Assembly: GCA_021817985.1 (NCBI GenBank)
Contig: JAKAFK010000038.1
Location: 1-35,288, forward strand
From: Pseudomonadota bacterium
GTDB lineage: Bacteria > Pseudomonadota > Gammaproteobacteria > Burkholderiales > JAKAFK01
Length of the DNA stretch: 35,288 nt
Direction: 5' to 3'
Program-made: the position numbers and the translations under genes
Part shown: piece by piece, positions 7,229 through 14,199 of the stretch
Layout of the letters: every line of letters begins with the position of its first letter
Numbering within the stretch: the stretch's first letter is position 1
The notes under the pieces: model-generated
Databases searched by the model: none
Told to the model about the DNA's origin: nothing
The model's input: the letters and a program-made list of their open reading frames with translations, nothing else

Positions 7229-7702
7229 TTACGCCTTTAACGCCGTCTTACCGATCTGCACGACGCCATCCGCCGTCTCGGTGTTCGGCATGGCAAACTC
7301 GGCATCGGAGCGCTTGAAAATCTTCCCGTTGATGGTCGCGCCTTCCGCGATGCGGATGCTCTTGTACGCGATTTCGCCATCGACCCTGGCGGTCGACGCC
7401 AATACAAGCGACCCGGCCGTCAGCTTGCCATTGATCCGGCCGGCGACATGCGCACGTCCCACCGTGACGGTACCTTCGACAAGCCCGCCCTCGGCGAGCA
7501 TGAAGAGGTGCTCATGCTCCTCCGGAATGGACAGATTGCCGATGAAGTGCCCATCGATCTTGACGCCCTCCTGGAGGATCAGGTTCCCTTCGAGACGTGC
7601 GCTTTTCGCAAGGAGGGACGTGATGCCTTCCTGGGTGGCCGTCTTGCCATGCGCATTAGCGCGTTGTTTGGCGAACGGGACAAGGCTTTTGGCGTCGCTC
7701 AT
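7229..7702 (-). CDS. Bactofilin-family polymer-forming protein
   Basis: A 157-residue protein whose middle (residues about 30 to 130) is a run of short beta-strand turns, with units such as LEGNLILQEGVKIDGHFIGNL and GRINGKLTAGSLVLASTARVDGEI, typical of the bactofilin (DUF583, CcmA) beta-helix. Flexible tails at both ends are also usual for the family. Bactofilins polymerise into cytoskeletal filaments that position cell-envelope enzymes or chromosome-segregation proteins. Its place inside an integrase operon is unusual; it might help place a conjugation or pilus machine or partition complexes, but that is a guess. The start overlaps the stop of the previous gene. Confidence 0.88.
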   Translation of the reverse strand: MSDAKSLVPFAKQRANAHGKTATQEGITSLLAKSARLEGNLILQEGVKIDGHFIGNLSIPEEHEHLFMLAEGGLVEGTVTVGRAHVAGRINGKLTAGSLVLASTARVDGEIAYKSIRIAEGATINGKIFKRSDAEFAMPNTETADGVVQIGKTALKA

Positions 7703-7884
7703 AGGTCTCCCCAGTAGGTCAGGTCTTCGTCGACAGCCTCTTCAGGCGACTCGTAATCGGCGAGGTCGACGACGTCGTACAGGTCGGCCGCGATGGCGGT
7801 GGCGATCGCGGGCTCGATCCTGGCTTTCTCGACATAGTGCGTGGCGGCGCGATCAAGCCATTCTTCTTTGGCGATAGGGGACAT
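7699..7884 (-). CDS. Small acidic protein of unknown function
   Basis: A 61-residue protein, helical and strongly acidic at its C terminus (YESPEEAVDEDLTYWGDL). Its stop overlaps the bactofilin start by 4 bases, so the two are translationally coupled. No family is recognised. Conserved spacing within the operon is the main support for it being real. Confidence 0.65.
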   Translation of the reverse strand: MSPIAKEEWLDRAATHYVEKARIEPAIATAIAADLYDVVDLADYESPEEAVDEDLTYWGDL

Positions 7885-7898
7885 GATGTCGCTCCCGA

Positions 7899-8690
7899 TC
7901 AGTTGGCTGCGAGATAGGTGGCGCGGTTCGTTGCGAATTCATGCGCTCGCGGGTTTGTGGCGCCAAGGCGCTCGTTCATTCCCGGGATGATCTGCCCCAC
8001 GAAGACTTCGCGGTCGTGCCCATGGAATCGCACGATGACGCTGTCGACCGTGATGGCCAGCACGCCGTGCGCGCTCAGATCGATGCGATGGACTGGCAGA
8101 ACCGCCGCGGCGGTGGCCGCCACGGGGCGCCTCGGCGATCGTTCGGTGGCACCTTCCGCCATCCGCGCCTTGAGCGTGGCGATAGCCTGCGTCAGTTGCG
8201 CGACCTTGGCCGCAAGCCGCGTGTCCTCGCCTTCGGCGGTTGCCGATGCGGGCGCCGTGATCGCCGGCGCCGTCTGGCCAGTTTGCGCGGAAGGATTGGT
8301 TGCTGTGGAGAGATCTTGGCTTGGCGCCACCATGGCGGGATTAACGATCGACGTGGATGCGGATGGCGCCGCGATTTCGTTGCTCGGTGCGGGCGGCGTC
8401 GGCTTTGGGGACGCGGCCTTGCCAGATTGCGGGGGCACGGAGAACGGCGGGCGCGCCATCGGCGCGGCCGGTAAGTCCCCGATTAGCGGGTGGCCGAGTC
8501 GACCGCTGGAGAGCGCCAGCCACCCTGCTCCGATGCTGCCTGCAGCGATGGTCAGGGCAGCGGCGAGCAGGATCTTTTTCCCGCGCCGTGGGCGCGTCAC
8601 CTTGAACTCGGCGTCTATGACCTTCTCGCCTAGACCAGTTTGGTTGATGATCTCGTCGTTTCGAATATGCGGGTGCGCGGAATCGTTCAT
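7899..8690 (-). CDS. Single-pass membrane protein with PilP/TraP-like C-terminal domain
   Basis: This 263-residue protein starts with a polar cytoplasmic stretch, crosses the membrane once at about residues 38 to 60 (ILLAAALTIAAGSIGAGWLAL), and continues with a long Pro/Ala/Thr-rich linker and a short predicted coiled coil (RLAAKVAQLTQAIATLKARM). It ends in a compact domain that reads like the C-terminal domain of PilP, GspC or TraP proteins (VIVRFHGHDREVFVGQIIPG). That layout fits a periplasmic connector of a secretion, conjugation or pilus machine. I call it TraP/PilP-like only tentatively. The ATG at 8690 overlaps the stop of the gene before it, which favours this start over longer ones. 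Confidence 0.7.
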   Translation of the reverse strand: MNDSAHPHIRNDEIINQTGLGEKVIDAEFKVTRPRRGKKILLAAALTIAAGSIGAGWLALSSGRLGHPLIGDLPAAPMARPPFSVPPQSGKAASPKPTPPAPSNEIAAPSASTSIVNPAMVAPSQDLSTATNPSAQTGQTAPAITAPASATAEGEDTRLAAKVAQLTQAIATLKARMAEGATERSPRRPVAATAAAVLPVHRIDLSAHGVLAITVDSVIVRFHGHDREVFVGQIIPGMNERLGATNPRAHEFATNRATYLAAN

Positions 8691-9019
8691 TGTCCGTGGT
8701 CTCTCTTCAAACAGTCCGGTAGGGCGATGCTCACGCGCCCCTGCGGGAAGACGCGAGGAGCGCGTGTGCGGTAGACGACCATCATTCCCAGGTACAGCGC
8801 ATTCGCGCAAACCACGACGAGTCCGCCATAGAAGCTCATTGGTTGGCGCAAGCTGGGATAGTAGTAGAGGTTCCAGAAGCCCCAGCTCACGAAAAAGCCG
8901 GTGCTTGCCACGGAGACGCCGCGCGTCTCCTTATGGGCATACAGAACGCGGCAATGATTGAGGACCATGAGTCCGGCGAGCGACTCGAAAGCGCCGTTAA
9001 TAAGATCAGGCACGCTCAC
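8687..9019 (-). CDS. Small multi-pass membrane protein, possibly PQ-loop/SemiSWEET-like
   Basis: A 110-residue protein with about three hydrophobic helices. The first ends in NHCRVLYAHKETRGVSVAST and is followed by FFVSWGFWNLYYYPSLRQ; this helix-loop-helix rhythm, with a charged KET/RGVS turn and a Trp-Tyr-rich second helix, resembles half-transporters of the PQ-loop (SemiSWEET) fold. The match is by eye and the canonical PQ dipeptide is absent, so transport activity is not claimed. It starts with GTG (9019) inside the end of the methyltransferase gene and its stop overlaps the next start by 4 bases. Confidence 0.6.
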   Translation of the reverse strand: MSVPDLINGAFESLAGLMVLNHCRVLYAHKETRGVSVASTGFFVSWGFWNLYYYPSLRQPMSFYGGLVVVCANALYLGMMVVYRTRAPRVFPQGRVSIALPDCLKRDHGQ

Positions 9020-9635
9020 GTTCGCACCCCAGAGGTTGCGTGGCCGCCGTTCTCATCGAGCACACCTCGCGATACCTGTCGAGGAGCGTGCCGATCTGGT
9101 CCAAGAGGTGGCGTCCGCGGTTCGCGATTCTGGGCACGTTTTCGAACACGATGAGTTCGGGGGGATCGTCAGCAAAGTCCTCCAGCATCAACCAAACGCC
9201 GCGCACCGTGAGACGGTTGAGCGCCTGATATTTGTCGGTCCGGCTGCGGTTCTCGGATAGCAGTCCGGAGAATCCCTTACACGGCGCCGACAGAAATACG
9301 ATGTGCGGCCGCTCGTTGCCAGCGGCGCGCTGAATGTTGGCCGGGGTGGCTTCGCGCCAACCATGGGGCGGCTCGTGGCCGTGGAAGTCGATGAACTGGC
9401 TGCGGTCGAACAGGTCCAGTACCGTGCCCGTGGTGCCAGTCAGGCGCTCGAAGTCTCGGATGGCCGGGGCGTTAACATCAACCCCGCCGATGCAGCGGAA
9501 CTTGCCGACCATGTTGCCAACCCGGACATTGGCCCGGTTGAACCCCTTGGCGCCGCCACCAAGGCCGCAAAACAGGTGGAAGTGGCGTATTTCGCGCGCG
9601 TCGTCGGGGGTAATGGTGAAGGCGTCGCGTTTCAT
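9006..9635 (-). CDS. Truncated DNA (cytosine-5) methyltransferase
   Basis: The 209 residues hold motif I (HLFCGLGGGAKGF, residues 20 to 32), the catalytic PC motif IV (SAPCKGFS, Cys119) and motif VI (FENVPR, Glu165). Similarity stops soon after HLLDQIGTLLDRY (about residue 188), so motifs VIII to X and the target recognition domain are missing; relatives of this phage-type family are much longer. As it stands it could bind AdoMet but should not recognise or modify DNA alone, unless a partner supplies the missing half. The start overlaps the preceding stop (ATGA) and the end overlaps the next start by 14 bases, so the shortened form is fixed in the operon. Confidence 0.82.
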   Translation of the reverse strand: MKRDAFTITPDDAREIRHFHLFCGLGGGAKGFNRANVRVGNMVGKFRCIGGVDVNAPAIRDFERLTGTTGTVLDLFDRSQFIDFHGHEPPHGWREATPANIQRAAGNERPHIVFLSAPCKGFSGLLSENRSRTDKYQALNRLTVRGVWLMLEDFADDPPELIVFENVPRIANRGRHLLDQIGTLLDRYREVCSMRTAATQPLGCERERA

Positions 9636-9928
9636 TCAGATTCTCCCCGCGTTGCCAGCCATTCCAATGCTTCGGCTTCCGCGTCGAAGTAGGCAACGCT
9701 TCGCAAGTACGCGGCCCACGCATCCGCAGGAACCGCGGAGTCGGCAACGGCCAGCCAATGCGCGCGCTCCTGCTCCTGTAGCCGACACAACCAGTCCACG
9801 CCCTGCTGCGGATTCCCATCCTCGACAGGGAATACGCCGCCGCCGATTTCCTCCCCATCCTCAAGCAACCGAAGACGCCAGCCGCCGCCAAGCTCAGTTG
9901 GGCGTGGATTAATTTCGTAGCTGTGCAT
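9632..9928 (-). CDS. Conserved phage-type small protein, first gene of the integrase operon
   Basis: A 98-residue acidic protein reading MHSYEINPRPTELGGGWRLRLLEDGEEIGGGVFP and ending DAEAEALEWLATRGESE. Proteins of this pattern are common in phages and islands of high-GC proteobacteria, but I know of no tested function. It is the promoter-proximal gene, beginning about 46 bases after the -10 box of the repressor-type promoter at 9974-10002. Its stop overlaps the methyltransferase start. Confidence 0.75.
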   Translation of the reverse strand: MHSYEINPRPTELGGGWRLRLLEDGEEIGGGVFPVEDGNPQQGVDWLCRLQEQERAHWLAVADSAVPADAWAAYLRSVAYFDAEAEALEWLATRGESE

Positions 9929-9973
9929 GCTGTGCTCTGTCCATGGTTTCGCATCTCCGTCAGCGTTGATGGA

Positions 9974-10015
9974 ACAATAGCAAGTGCTATCGTATTAGTC
10001 AATAGCACATGCTAA
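9974..10015 (-). promoter_or_regulatory. Repressor-controlled promoter of the integrase operon with two operators
   Basis: On the minus strand TTGACT (10002-9997), a 17-bp spacer and TATTGT (9979-9974) form a good promoter. Two palindromes, ATAGCAAGTGCTAT (9977-9990) and ATAGCACATGCTAA (10002-10015), lie 25 bp apart centre to centre and cover the -10 and -35 boxes. The whole arrangement repeats that of the cro-like promoter at 14885-14913, so the same CI-like repressor (and probably Cro) should bind here. Confidence 0.8.
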
Positions 10016-10033
10016 GGTATTGTCTGGCGGGAT

Positions 10034-10057
10034 CAAAAAAACCCGCTCAGGGGCGGG
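10034..10057 (-). terminator. Rho-independent terminator-like hairpin, minus strand
   Basis: On the minus strand CCCGC, a six-base loop, GCGGG and then TTTTTTT form a textbook short terminator. No minus-strand gene lies close upstream, so it may insulate the integrase operon from antisense transcription or be left over from a lost gene. Confidence 0.45.
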
Positions 10058-10282
10058 CTGCGGGCGTCAAAAAAATGCCGAGGCGGATTACGCTGCCAGG
10101 CTGGCCCTCGAGGAGGCGATGCGGGCTTGCACGAAGGCGTATATTCGGAATGATGAAGGGCGAGGGGAGGCGCTGGCTAAGGGATGGCGGAACGACGAAT
10201 CCGGTCTGTTGTGTCACGGATCTATGAGTGCAGGAATTGGGAGTTCTTGCGAATAGATCACAAAAGATATATTGTTCAAGTC

Positions 10283-10468
10283 ATGAATGGGAAAGAAGTC
10301 ATCAGGAAGCTAGAGAAAGAGGGGTGGGAAGTCCTGCGCCAGGAAGGAAGCCATGTGCGGATGGGCAATGGCTCAGGTAGGACGAGCATACCCGTTCATG
10401 GTAAACGTGATTTGAAGCCAGGAACGCTCGCAAGTATTGAGCGGCAGACCGGAGTAAAGTTGAGGTGA
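10283..10468 (+). CDS. hicA: HicA-family mRNA interferase toxin
   Basis: A 61-residue protein with the double-stranded-RNA-binding-like HicA fold: MNGKEVIRKLEKEGWEVLRQ, then GSHVRMG with the catalytic His24, and the C-terminal SIPVHGKRDLKPGTLASIERQTG. Full length for the family. HicA cleaves mRNA when free and is silenced by HicB, which follows 11 bases downstream. ATG 10283 is chosen because it begins the conserved domain. Confidence 0.93.
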   Translation: MNGKEVIRKLEKEGWEVLRQEGSHVRMGNGSGRTSIPVHGKRDLKPGTLASIERQTGVKLR

Positions 10469-10479
10469 GGAGAGCACGC

Positions 10480-10893
10480 ATGGATATCCGTTATCCGGTG
10501 ATTTGTGAGCCCGAGGAGGGCGGTTATCTCGTCAAGTTCGTCGATCTGGAGGAGGCGTTTACAGAAGGTGACACGATGGACGAGGCGCTATTCAATGCTG
10601 CGGAGGTGCTGACGCTGACGCTCGACGGACGTATGGAGGAGGGGCAAGAGGTCCCGCCGCCGTCCGTTGGTGTCGAAGGGGCGTTTTACATCTCCCCTGA
10701 TGCCAAGACGCAGGCCGCATTGCTGATGCGCCAAGCGCGTGGGGATCGCCCACTCGCGGACATCGCTCGCGCGCTGGAAACGTCGTGGCCCTCCGCGAAG
10801 AGACTGGAGGATCCTCATCATTGGCCCTCTCTCAAGCAGCTGGAGAAGGCGGCGGCAGCGCTCGGGAAGCGGCTGGTGTTGTCGTTCGAGTAG
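10480..10893 (+). CDS. hicB: HicB-family antitoxin
   Basis: A 137-residue protein. The N-terminal half is the HicB RNase-H-like domain (MDIRYPVICEPEEGGYLVKFVDLEEAFTEGDTMDEAL order), and the C-terminal part (residues about 75 to 137) is a DNA-binding segment ending in KQLEKAAAALGKRLVLSFE. It should neutralise HicA and repress the pair. The ATG lies 11 bases past the hicA stop with GAGGAGAG-like sequence upstream. Complete. Confidence 0.92.
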   Translation: MDIRYPVICEPEEGGYLVKFVDLEEAFTEGDTMDEALFNAAEVLTLTLDGRMEEGQEVPPPSVGVEGAFYISPDAKTQAALLMRQARGDRPLADIARALETSWPSAKRLEDPHHWPSLKQLEKAAAALGKRLVLSFE

Positions 10894-10910
10894 GCGCGTT
10901 GCTCGAGGCA

Positions 10911-10994
10911 TAGCGAAGCCTGCCAAACTGTCGGATCTGCTTCGTCTGGACGGCGACGGGGCCGGAGGGCGTTGAAATTGTCGATTACCACTAA
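10911..10994 (+). pseudogene. higB: 3' remnant of a HigB toxin gene
   Basis: In one frame the end reads RICFVWTATGPEGVEIVDYH followed by TAA at 10992-10994, which is the conserved C terminus of HigB ribosome-dependent RNases. Upstream only a few more codons match before an in-frame TAG, so about two thirds of the toxin is gone and hicB now abuts the remnant. It lies just before higA, in the usual toxin-first order. Confidence 0.75.
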
Positions 10995-11004
10995 GGAGGA
11001 CGAC

Positions 11005-11295
11005 ATGGAAAGATTGCAGAACGTTCACCCTGGCGAGGTTCTCCTTGAGGAGTTCCTGAAGCAGATGGACGTTAGTCAGAACAAGCTGGCACGGGCGATG
11101 GCGGTGCCCCCGCGGCGGGTAAACGAGATCGTGCTTGGGAAGCGCGCGATCACGGCGGACACGGCGCTGCGGCTCGCGCACGTTCTGGGTACGTCGGTGC
11201 AGTTCTGGATGGGGCTTCAGGACGAGTACGAACTACGTGAGGCAAGGGCGCAGCTCGCGGCTTCCAAGGTAGTGCTGTCGAAATTGGCGGCGTAG
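11005..11295 (+). CDS. higA: HigA-family antitoxin, toxin partner lost
   Basis: A 96-residue XRE-type helix-turn-helix protein (VHPGEVLLEEFLKQMDVSQN, then RRVNEIVLGKRAITADTALRL and FWMGLQDEYEL), the standard HigA/VapI pattern. AAGGAGG precedes the ATG. With higB reduced to a fragment this is an orphan antitoxin and may survive as a regulator, or as an anti-addiction factor against related HigB toxins elsewhere. The hicB and higA genes are close enough to share a transcript. Confidence 0.92.
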   Translation: MERLQNVHPGEVLLEEFLKQMDVSQNKLARAMAVPPRRVNEIVLGKRAITADTALRLAHVLGTSVQFWMGLQDEYELREARAQLAASKVVLSKLAA

Positions 11296-11300
11296 GTAAC

Positions 11301-11327
11301 GAAAAAGCCGTCGGGGCGGGTTTTTTT
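11301..11327 (+). terminator. Probable terminator after higA
   Basis: AAAAAGCC and GGGTTTTTTT can pair across a short GC-rich loop, and the T-run gives a plus-strand terminator. The A-run also gives weak termination for the convergent minus-strand operon ending at 11457. The interval 11296-11456 holds no gene. Confidence 0.5.
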
Positions 11328-11456
11328 GGGTATCCGGATTAGGTTGTGTTTTGGGGGTTGGCCGGAATGCGCACGTTGTGCATTGCCAGTTTGAGGTGCA
11401 GGGAGCGGCAGGGTGGTCGGGCCGACCCTGCAGACACCAAACAGGAGTAACAAAAG

Positions 11457-12401
11457 TCAGCGTCGCTCAATCAACCCCTGAAGCGTATATACGTATCGGG
11501 GAGGGCGGTTTCTCTCGGTGACTTCACGAATCTTCATTTTCGCGCGCCATACCTGGCCGACGAATCGCTCATCTGGCGATTCGATAAGTTCGAGCCACGT
11601 CATTGCAAGTGCCGGCAATACTGAACCTCTGATAATGTTGCCGGTGCCCACTAGTTTCATCTCGAACCGCCGCGCGCTTGGCAAGAGACCAAGCAGTTCG
11701 CCGATCACATCGTCGGCCTCGGTATCTTTGACTTCCGTCGCATCGACGCGGGTCCTGGCACGCCGAATAGCGTTTGTATCAAGGGACTCATCTCGTTCGT
11801 TTTCCACTATTCGAACCGAGGCGTTGCTCTCGTCGAGTGCCCGGAAGAATCCGCGAAGAGATATAAGCATCCGCGGGTCAAGTGTCTCGACGGTCGATTC
11901 GAACTCCTCGTCCGATCCGGCAGCAGCCTTTGTGATCACGGATGCCACGTCGCTGATCGCTTTTTTAACCGGTGTATCGATCATGCTCTCATTCGTCGCG
12001 GTCTCCTCCAGCACGAAACCCATAGAGCCGCGGACGAGATCACGAATTGAGAGAGTGGAGGTGGTCCGCTCTGGAACGCGACCGCGCGAACCAAGTGGAC
12101 CTAGATCTTCCGACGAGATTCTCTTCGTCACAAGGTCTTGAAACGATTTCAATACTTCGGCTGCAAAGTCGGCATGGATCGCCCGAGAGCCTTGAACGGG
12201 CGCTCCGGCGAACATCAGAGCGACACTGCCGGTAGCCTCGTGAAAATTTTCCAGGCGAGCGATGTCTTCTTCTATGGACGCAAGACGAGCCTCAAAGGAC
12301 AAACGCCCGACCGGGTCGGAATCAGGAATTTCTGCGAGCATGGTCTTGACCGATTCGCGATCGGCGGTCAATGCTTCAAGTTCAAGTGGCTTCATGGCCA
12401 T
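11457..12401 (-). CDS. Unknown 314-residue partner of the nucleotidyltransferase-like gene
   Basis: The N-terminal 60 residues are a charged coiled coil (DPVGRLSFEARLASIEEDIARLENF). The middle is acidic and helical, and the last 60 residues are beta-rich and may bind nucleic acid or protein (KMKIREVTERNRPPRYVYTL). No signal peptide or membrane segment is seen. I do not recognise a named family. The start overlaps the stop of the upstream nucleotidyltransferase-like gene by 10 bases, so the two are made together, which suggests a two-part system such as a toxin-antitoxin or defence pair. Its function is unassigned. Confidence 0.75.
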   Translation of the reverse strand: MAMKPLELEALTADRESVKTMLAEIPDSDPVGRLSFEARLASIEEDIARLENFHEATGSVALMFAGAPVQGSRAIHADFAAEVLKSFQDLVTKRISSEDLGPLGSRGRVPERTTSTLSIRDLVRGSMGFVLEETATNESMIDTPVKKAISDVASVITKAAAGSDEEFESTVETLDPRMLISLRGFFRALDESNASVRIVENERDESLDTNAIRRARTRVDATEVKDTEADDVIGELLGLLPSARRFEMKLVGTGNIIRGSVLPALAMTWLELIESPDERFVGQVWRAKMKIREVTERNRPPRYVYTLQGLIERR

Positions 12402-12958
12402 CGACTCGCTAAAAGTGCAAGAGCATCTGTGTCATTGGACACCAGCGGCACCCGAAGTATCCCTTTCCAAAGGTGCGAACTTCTCTGGTGTCCAAACAGG
12501 CCGTGCCAATATGTTACCTGCGAAATCATACTGGTTAATGCAGAACTGGCGTCGACGAAATATGCGTCGCACAAGAATGCGGCTTTCGTCCGCGAGGCAT
12601 CGAATAGCGCCGCATTAGCAGCAACAAATGCGCGCCACGCTGCGTCGTCGCGCACATGTGCGGGCCGAACGAAGAACGTAACTACATCAATGTCCACAGG
12701 GCTGCGACCTTGAGTGGTTTCTATATCCTCGCAGAAGCTCCCGGCGCACCATTGATACCCACCCGAAACCCCTATCTGGCGCAATCGATCTCGGAGGTCG
12801 ACGAGACCACGAAGTATGCGCGCCCGTTGATGCGTGGTGCCAAACGCATCTGCGATCTCCAGCAGGGATGCGTCGTAAGGGGACAATCCCGCACGGTCTG
12901 CTGGCGAGGAGCCAATATATGGCGGCAGAACGCCGGAAAGATTAAACGGTGGAATCAT
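12392..12958 (-). CDS. Nucleotidyltransferase-fold protein, DUF6932-like
   Basis: A 188-residue protein. After an N-terminal region with a helical bundle (residues 30 to 65) comes GYQWCAGSFCEDIE and then SPVDIDVVTFF: a G-S loop (Gly73, Ser74) followed by Asp89 and Asp91, the metal-binding pair of the polymerase-beta-like nucleotidyltransferase fold. This is the pattern of DUF6932 proteins. A third carboxylate may be Asp112 or Asp146. It would transfer a nucleotide to an RNA, protein or small molecule that cannot be named. It leads a two-gene operon and its DNA is more AT-rich than its surroundings, consistent with cargo. Confidence 0.75.
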   Translation of the reverse strand: MIPPFNLSGVLPPYIGSSPADRAGLSPYDASLLEIADAFGTTHQRARILRGLVDLRDRLRQIGVSGGYQWCAGSFCEDIETTQGRSPVDIDVVTFFVRPAHVRDDAAWRAFVAANAALFDASRTKAAFLCDAYFVDASSALTSMISQVTYWHGLFGHQRSSHLWKGILRVPLVSNDTDALALLASRWP

Positions 12959-13028
12959 TCTACTATAGCGGGAAAATTGCTGCCCTTACTTCCATTTATA
13001 AAATACTCAGCCGGACTGCGGGCCCACC

Positions 13029-13436
13029 TCAATAAATCTTCTTCCCAGCCCATACCCATACCACGCGGCCCAGCACCTCCACCTGGTGCGCCTCGTCGTG
13101 CGGCACTTTTTCCGGTTCGTAAACTGGATTATCCGATTTGATGGTCAACCCCCCGTCGCGCATGAGCTGGACGCGCTTCACCATGACTTCCGGTTCGGGC
13201 GTGTTGTTCCGGCGCAGGATGTAGATGCCGCTCACGTCGGCGTGATTAACGCCCGAGTCCACGACGAGGAGGTCGCCGCTGCCCATGGTTGGCTGCATGG
13301 AGTCGCCATAGGCCTCAATGACGCGCAGATTGTTCCTGTTGGTGATGCGCGGCAGTTCTCGACGGAGCCAATCCGCAGTTACCGAGATCGACCCGACAAC
13401 GTATTCGTGTAATGGCGCAAGTCCAAATTTGGCGCC
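13029..13436 (-). pseudogene. Truncated CI/LexA-type repressor, peptidase half only
   Basis: The frame gives the S24 (LexA-like) autoproteolysis domain with the serine in AYGDSMQPTM and the lysine in VMVKRVQ, then the usual IKSDNPVYEPE and the VLGRVVWVW end. The N-terminal helix-turn-helix and the cleavage-site region are missing. The frame runs upstream to an ATG at 13508, but those residues look like unrelated sequence overlapping the end of the secreted-protein gene. It is probably the relic of a replaced repressor. It lies just upstream of the nucleotidyltransferase operon. Confidence 0.7.
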
Positions 13437-13452
13437 AGCCTGAAAACACGCT

Positions 13453-14046
13453 TCAATAAGGCGACATAGCGCCCAGCATCCAGCCATCGCCCATATTACT
13501 GAAAACATACCCTACAGAATGGCATACTTGGCTGATATCACTGCAATAATTCACATAGAACTGAAAAGCATTAGCCGTTTGAAGCGCCCAGTTTGAAATC
13601 GAAACCACTTGAAGCGGCTGTGTTCTCGGTGTGTTTTGCATGTACCAAAAAACGCTCGAGTAAAATGGGCAATTAAAATTGCCAGGTCGAGCGTACCGTT
13701 GTTCCAAGCTGCACAAATTCGTCGTCGCGGTTGCCGCAAGCTCAACGGCCGGTTCAATCTGATCCGCTGCTTCCTTGATATCCTTTGCAAGGATCCCATG
13801 GTTGGCACGCAGAGTTTCCGCCAATTGGATTTTCTTCGCGATCGCAGCCTTGTCTTCATCGCTCATCACCAACGTGCTGGCTCCAAATCCATTTCCTGCG
13901 ACTGGTGATCCTGCGGCTCCCGCCCCACCGTTTGCTGCCCCTGCCAAGGCGTTATTCAGGCTCTTGAGCGCGCCAAGCAAATCGGCATGCGCCACCTGAC
14001 TTGCCGATAAACAACCAACCAACACAATTCCAGCCAAATGTTTCAT
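13453..14046 (-). CDS. Secreted protein of unknown function with signal peptide
   Basis: A 197-residue protein. MKHLAGIVLVGCLSASQVAHA is a clear Sec signal peptide with AHA before the cut. A glycine/alanine-rich stretch and a helical region (DEDKAAIAKKIQLAETLRAN) follow, then a Cys-containing C-terminal domain with about four cysteines that could form disulfides in the periplasm. AAGGAGA precedes the ATG at 14046 by good spacing, which makes it preferable to the upstream start at 14076. No family is recognised. Such proteins sometimes accompany conjugation or entry-exclusion genes, but nothing here proves that. Confidence 0.7.
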   Translation of the reverse strand: MKHLAGIVLVGCLSASQVAHADLLGALKSLNNALAGAANGGAGAAGSPVAGNGFGASTLVMSDEDKAAIAKKIQLAETLRANHGILAKDIKEAADQIEPAVELAATATTNLCSLEQRYARPGNFNCPFYSSVFWYMQNTPRTQPLQVVSISNWALQTANAFQFYVNYCSDISQVCHSVGYVFSNMGDGWMLGAMSPY

Positions 14047-14199
14047 TAACGTCTCCTTCAGCAAAAAACACGACATGCGGATACCCGCTTATTTTCGCGG
14101 GCATTCCTATCTGTGTTCGCAGTCCCAGGCCGCGACGAACGACATTATGGTTGGTGAGGTTCGTGCGGACTCGGTGGTGGCTTTTGGGTGGAAGGTCAA

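Noticed and set aside
7918-8961. 347-codon plus-strand frame opposite the PilP-like membrane gene
   Set aside because: It crosses two coupled minus-strand genes and has no domain or ribosome binding site.
9303-9912. Plus-strand frames opposite the methyltransferase
   Set aside because: Shadow frames; methyltransferase motifs I, IV and VI are on the minus strand.
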